Shown here piece after piece: positions 56,519 through 59,084 of a stretch of DNA of 59,084 bases. The stretch is from a virus. The translations under genes and the position numbers were made by a program. Location: IMG/VR virus record IMGVR_UViG_3300047552_000148, positions 1-59,084 of that record. One strand, written 5' to 3'. Each line of letters starts with the position of its first letter. The first letter of the stretch is position 1. The notes under the pieces were generated by a model. That model ran no database searches and was not told the DNA's origin. It saw only the letters and a list, made by a program, of their open reading frames with translations.

Positions 56519-57234
56519 GTCTTGCCCCCTTGCGCTAAGTTGTCGCGTTCATTGCATACACGCTCATAGTGACCCCGCACATCTTGCAGCGTGTCTTTCA
56601 GCCTCTCATTCTCTGCCTGTAGTGCTGTGAGTGCTGAGGCGGGGTAGAGTGCCGTTGCCTCATCTAATGGTTTCTCACAAGACATGAAGCAGTCATCAGG
56701 CCAATACTGTCCGGTCAGCCAACTGTCCAGCATCACATACGCCACAGGTTCAACCTTGGTCAGCGCAGCGTCCAAATGTCGAAAGTGCGCTTCTAACTCC
56801 GGAGGAACCACATCTACCTTGGTCAGTCGCTCGACTTCTGCCTTAAGTCGCTCAATCTCACGTTCTGCCTTGCCTTCGTCCTGCGACAGTGCTGCCCACT
56901 CGCCTGTGATACGCTCTACTTCTGCCTGTGCTTCAGCGTACTTTTCAAGCACCTTTTCAGAAGTCTGGGTGCTGAAATCGACAAGCCTAGACATCTCAAG
57001 CAGCTTTGCTTTTTCTTCAGCGAGTTGGGTGCGTAGTTCAATGCCCTCACGTTGGCTTGCTGCAAGCTGCTCATAAAGCTGATCACGTTCTTGGCGTAGT
57101 GCTGCGAGTGTGGAGGCGGGGTAGAGTGGTTGCCACACTTTTGCAAATGGTGGTGCTGATTCGACAGCAATGCAGAACTGCCCGGCCTTTGGAATCCAAT
57201 ACGCCACCGGCTCCACCTTGTTTGTGTCAATCAT
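56515..57234 (-). CDS. Coiled-coil protein with duplicated domain
   Basis: A 239-residue protein. Two copies of a 40-50 residue unit, N-K-V-E-P-V-A-Y-W...P-L-Y-P-A-S-T-L-A-A-L at the N-terminus and T-K-V-E-P-V-A-Y-V...A-L-Y-P-A-S-A-L-T-A-L near the C-terminus, each followed by a coil, flank a long central coiled coil. The duplication is internal. The 'E-P-V-A-Y...L-Y' unit is widespread in phage accessory proteins. The ATG at 57234 overlaps the gene upstream. Confidence 0.68.
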   Translation of the reverse strand: MIDTNKVEPVAYWIPKAGQFCIAVESAPPFAKVWQPLYPASTLAALRQERDQLYEQLAASQREGIELRTQLAEEKAKLLEMSRLVDFSTQTSEKVLEKYAEAQAEVERITGEWAALSQDEGKAEREIERLKAEVERLTKVDVVPPELEAHFRHLDAALTKVEPVAYVMLDSWLTGQYWPDDCFMSCEKPLDEATALYPASALTALQAENERLKDTLQDVRGHYERVCNERDNLAQGGKT

Positions 57235-57659
57235 TTCTTCAACTCCCTCATAACATTTTGTTGCCAACGTCCATCCTCACGCATCACACGCAACTGGCCT
57301 AGACTTTCAATAGCAGCATCAATCGCAGCGTTCCACTCTTTACGCAGCATTTCCTGCATCATCTCTTCCATTGCAGCCAGCACCAGCTTTGCTGTCTCAG
57401 TGACTTCGACTTCAGGGTCTACCCAGATACGATCACGCTCAATACGCATGACAGGCTCTGGGTTGCCACTGTGGAAGCTAATGGACGGAGGTGGCGGGTC
57501 AGGGTTGTAAACTTTTAACCCCATAGGCTCAGACGCTGCTGGGATGCTCCACGAATCCGTATAGAGTTTCTCTGCACCACAATCGCAATGTGCAGGTCGT
57601 GGGGGATCACACAGCAGAAGCTGTGTCACGCTGGCGCAGTCGGATTTGTGTTCAATCAT
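57231..57659 (-). CDS. Accessory protein, 142 residues
   Basis: The N-terminal part has several Cys/His (H-K-S-D-C, C-D-P, H-C-D-C-G) that could bind metal; a Pro-rich middle follows and the C-terminus is helical (VTETAKLVLAAMEEMMQEML). Overlaps both neighbours by four bases. Function unknown. Confidence 0.62.
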   Translation of the reverse strand: MIEHKSDCASVTQLLLCDPPRPAHCDCGAEKLYTDSWSIPAASEPMGLKVYNPDPPPPSISFHSGNPEPVMRIERDRIWVDPEVEVTETAKLVLAAMEEMMQEMLRKEWNAAIDAAIESLGQLRVMREDGRWQQNVMRELKK

Positions 57660-57838
57660 TTCGCATCCTTCAGTTCCTTAAGGCGATCTTGCAGGTACTT
57701 AATCTCCGCACGTTTGTATGCTTCTGCGGCATGTTCGCGGATCAAGTCTTGTGCTTTATGGTAGGCAACGCCTTGGGCTTCTGTGCGAAAGCCAGCATTG
57801 ACAATGCAAAGAGCATCAATTAGTTCGCGGTCAGTCAT
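57656..57838 (-). CDS. Helical 60-residue accessory protein
   Basis: MTDRELIDALCIVNAGFRTE, then AEAYKRAEIKYLQDRLKELK. The ATG at 57838 overlaps the stop of the gene before it. All-helical; function unknown. Confidence 0.62.
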   Translation of the reverse strand: MTDRELIDALCIVNAGFRTEAQGVAYHKAQDLIREHAAEAYKRAEIKYLQDRLKELKDAK

Positions 57839-58020
57839 TTGCTTTCCTTCACAACAGGCACATCGCGCCATTCGTACTTTGCACAGCGGGGCTCTGCTAA
57901 GGCCTCAAGGTCGTTCTGTATCCACTTCTGCTGCAAGACTTGGACAATCTCTTTGTAGGAGTAGCCCCCGTTGTCATCAGTTTCGCGCTCAACAAAGCGC
58001 AATTCATTTGTCGGTGTCAA
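57835..58020 (-). CDS. 61-residue accessory protein
   Basis: MTPTNELRFVERETDDNGGY, then IVQVLQQKWIQNDLEALAEP and K-Y-E-W-R-D-V-P-V-V. The last pattern (E-W-R-D-V-P) resembles ends of small phage proteins seen in accessory operons. Function unknown. Confidence 0.62.
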   Translation of the reverse strand: MTPTNELRFVERETDDNGGYSYKEIVQVLQQKWIQNDLEALAEPRCAKYEWRDVPVVKESK

Positions 58021-58196
58021 TTTGCTTGCTCCTTCAACAATTCAATCTCTTTCCTGAAATAGCCATCGTTTTCTAATCGTGGTGTAAATTGCAGAGCAAG
58101 TTCAACAGCATCCTCCAGCCCTTGCCGGTACATAGCTTTCATCTGGGATTCGGTGTACTCATACAGGCCATCAGGTTGTCGGTCAGGTAGTTTCAT
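58017..58196 (-). CDS. 59-residue accessory protein
   Basis: MKLPDRQPDGLYEYTESQMK, then AMYRQGLEDAVELALQF and a charged coil. Four-base overlaps on both sides show it is part of the coupled chain. GGAG lies before the ATG. Function unknown. Confidence 0.62.
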   Translation of the reverse strand: MKLPDRQPDGLYEYTESQMKAMYRQGLEDAVELALQFTPRLENDGYFRKEIELLKEQAN

Positions 58197-58504
58197 TTCT
58201 TCGCTCCTTCAATAACCGCCAAGGCAATGGCTTTCTGTGGAGTGTCTGCGTGAATCCAGCGAATAGAGTCTGAACACCATGCGCCATCAAAACGAATAGG
58301 AAAGCATTTGTACTTCTCTGCTATCGGGCCAATGACGTTCCAATCTCGGTAGTCGAATGAGCGCCCGTAATTAAGTCCTTCCACTAGCACATTGATAAAT
58401 TCCATCTCACTGTTACCGATACCAAATGTGTGATGCACGATCTGTTCAGGCTTCCAACCAATAGCCAGTGCCAAGGCTTTGGAGATTTCTAGGTCAGATT
58501 TCAC
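58193..58504 (-). CDS. Phage ABA-sandwich-like protein
   Basis: A 103-residue protein with D-Y-R-D-W-N-V-I-G-P-I-A-E-K-Y, F-P-I-R-F-D-G-A-W and H-A-D-T-P-Q-K-A-I-A-L-A-V-I-E. I recognise this as the phage ABA sandwich domain pattern (DUF2591-like relatives), recalled not searched. These proteins are common accessory genes without known activity. Confidence 0.68.
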   Translation of the reverse strand: MKSDLEISKALALAIGWKPEQIVHHTFGIGNSEMEFINVLVEGLNYGRSFDYRDWNVIGPIAEKYKCFPIRFDGAWCSDSIRWIHADTPQKAIALAVIEGAKK

Positions 58505-58710
58505 AGTACCCCCTTCGCCGCATCAATAGCAGAACCCATCTTGTCTTCGTAATCAGCAAGCATCCATCCGTGCTTGTTGCAATGCTCCAGTACATCAAGC
58601 ATTTGCCTGATCACAGCTTCTTGCTGGCGCAACAGGCCAGCGGCTTCGTATCGTGTCGATACGAATGGGGTGAGCAGTAGCTCATCAGCAATCCCAATAG
58701 CGCGGCTCAT
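58501..58710 (-). CDS. Small helical accessory protein, paralogue A
   Basis: A 69-residue protein starting MSRAIGIADELLLTPFVSTR with A-A-G-L-L-R-Q-Q-E-A and a final A-I-D-A-A-K-G-V-L. Clearly homologous to the adjacent 58707-58910 product (MSKATDMAD..., A-A-D-L-L-R-Q-Q-E-A, AALAAAKECL), so the two arose by tandem duplication. Function unknown. Confidence 0.65.
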   Translation of the reverse strand: MSRAIGIADELLLTPFVSTRYEAAGLLRQQEAVIRQMLDVLEHCNKHGWMLADYEDKMGSAIDAAKGVL

Positions 58711-58910
58711 TTCAAGCACTCCTTCGCCGCTGCTAGTGCGGCATCTACTGGTGTGTACCAACGTAACGCTACGGATTTGTGAGGCTCCAGTGCTTCAACA
58801 CACAGCTTTAATGCAGCTTCTTGCTGGCGTAGTAAATCAGCGGCGTACTCAGGAACATAGGTCTTTCCCCGTGTTGTCATGCGGTCAGCCATGTCGGTAG
58901 CTTTACTCAT
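58707..58910 (-). CDS. Small helical accessory protein, paralogue B
   Basis: A 67-residue protein, [20 protein letters not shown] then A-A-D-L-L-R-Q-Q-E-A-A-L-K and W-Y-T-P-V-D-A-A-L-A-A-A-K. Tandem paralogue of 58501-58710. Its ATG overlaps the stop of the membrane peptide upstream. The fragment at 1-13 starts with the same M-S-K-A. Confidence 0.65.
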   Translation of the reverse strand: MSKATDMADRMTTRGKTYVPEYAADLLRQQEAALKLCVEALEPHKSVALRWYTPVDAALAAAKECLK

Positions 58911-58996
58911 ACCATCCTCCCGACAACAACGCCCATCGTGTAGCCAACGCAGAAGATAGTGACTGGGTGTGCCAGTGCGTCAATGAGTTTCTTCAT
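58907..58996 (-). CDS. 29-residue membrane peptide, copy 2
   Basis: Same first 13 residues as 10-99 ([13 protein letters not shown]) and then [16 protein letters not shown], against V-F-A-I-G-Y-A-M-G-V-I-A-G-R-M-L. Length and topology are identical. The copies differ only outside the exact 127-bp repeat. Confidence 0.6.
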   Translation of the reverse strand: MKKLIDALAHPVTIFCVGYTMGVVVGRMV

Positions 58997-59084
58997 TGTC
59001 AATCTCCATAAAGTCTACACTCTCACTGTAATAGCCATTACTTGTACCATACCAACGAACATCAACATATCCCTTAGCTGTAGC
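58958..59084. repeat. 127-bp exact direct repeat, right copy
   Basis: Identical to 61-187. The end of the contig coincides with the end of the repeat, whereas the left copy is preceded by 60 bases similar but not identical to 58898-58957. Confidence 0.95.
58980..59084 (-). CDS. C-terminal part of the DUF7448-like gene
   Basis: The last 34 codons and stop of the same gene as 83-493, cut by the contig end. Belongs to the terminal repeat; not a separate gene if the molecule is circular. Confidence 0.85.
   Translation of the reverse strand, partial: ATAKGYVDVRWYGTSNGYYSESVDFMEIDNEETH

Noticed and set aside
1-59084. CRISPR array, tRNA, rRNA or reverse transcriptase/diversity-generating element
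   Set aside because: No regularly spaced direct repeats with unique spacers, no cloverleaf noticed, and no reverse transcriptase motif or paired template/variable repeats found by reading.
1-59084. Phage-encoded RNA polymerase (Autographiviridae-type)
   Set aside because: None of the large genes has single-subunit RNA polymerase motifs; the promoters seen are sigma-70 type.

Overview
The window is an essentially complete genome of a tailed bacteriophage, most likely a short-tailed (podovirus-like) phage of a Gram-negative bacterium. The evidence is a P22/T7-type morphogenesis module (terminase, large portal, scaffold, coat, two tail-tube-like proteins, a tail fibre ending in a self-cleaving chaperone, four ejection-type proteins) and a replication module with a family B DNA polymerase, a T7 gp4-like primase-helicase, a single-stranded-DNA-binding protein and a 5'-3' exonuclease. 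No phage RNA polymerase is visible, and the promoters I can find are sigma-70 type, so the host polymerase probably transcribes everything. Bases 61-187 are repeated exactly at 58958-59084 (127 bp), so the molecule closes into a circle of about 58,897 bp, or is circularly permuted. The host cannot be named; lineage is inference only.

Layout. A non-coding control region (about 4468-6075) separates two divergent arms. It holds a near-perfect rightward sigma-70 promoter with a palindrome at its start site, a candidate leftward promoter, eight copies of CTATATAG and iteron-like CTAAGTTG repeats. The rightward arm (6076-38675) carries packaging, head, tail, lysis and ejection genes in order and meets the leftward arm at a hairpin terminator at 38705-38727. 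The leftward arm starts at 4467, crosses the contig ends and runs down to 38736. Read in transcription order it holds small early genes, a DUF932 protein and a SleB-type hydrolase; then a dense run of tiny overlapping accessory genes (58996-55542); a tyrosine recombinase; ThyX; primase-helicase; DNA polymerase; SSB; exonuclease; a dGTP-diphosphohydrolase-like protein; RNA ligase; a MazG-like protein; an adenosylcobalamin-type ribonucleotide reductase with its glutaredoxin; PhoH; and a metallophosphoesterase.

The genome is loaded with selfish elements: six HNH or endonuclease VII-like genes lie between or beside core genes, and two small inteins sit at the active sites of the large terminase and the ribonucleotide reductase. 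The most striking observation is at the 5' end of the exonuclease gene. The conserved N-terminus (MVALVDA) ends at a UAG stop, and the protein resumes, with perfect family consensus, after five skipped bases between two matching GCT codons, directly downstream of an endonuclease VII-like gene. This resembles the phage T4 gene 60 bypass/homing-endonuclease arrangement, although a simple indel or assembly error is not excluded.
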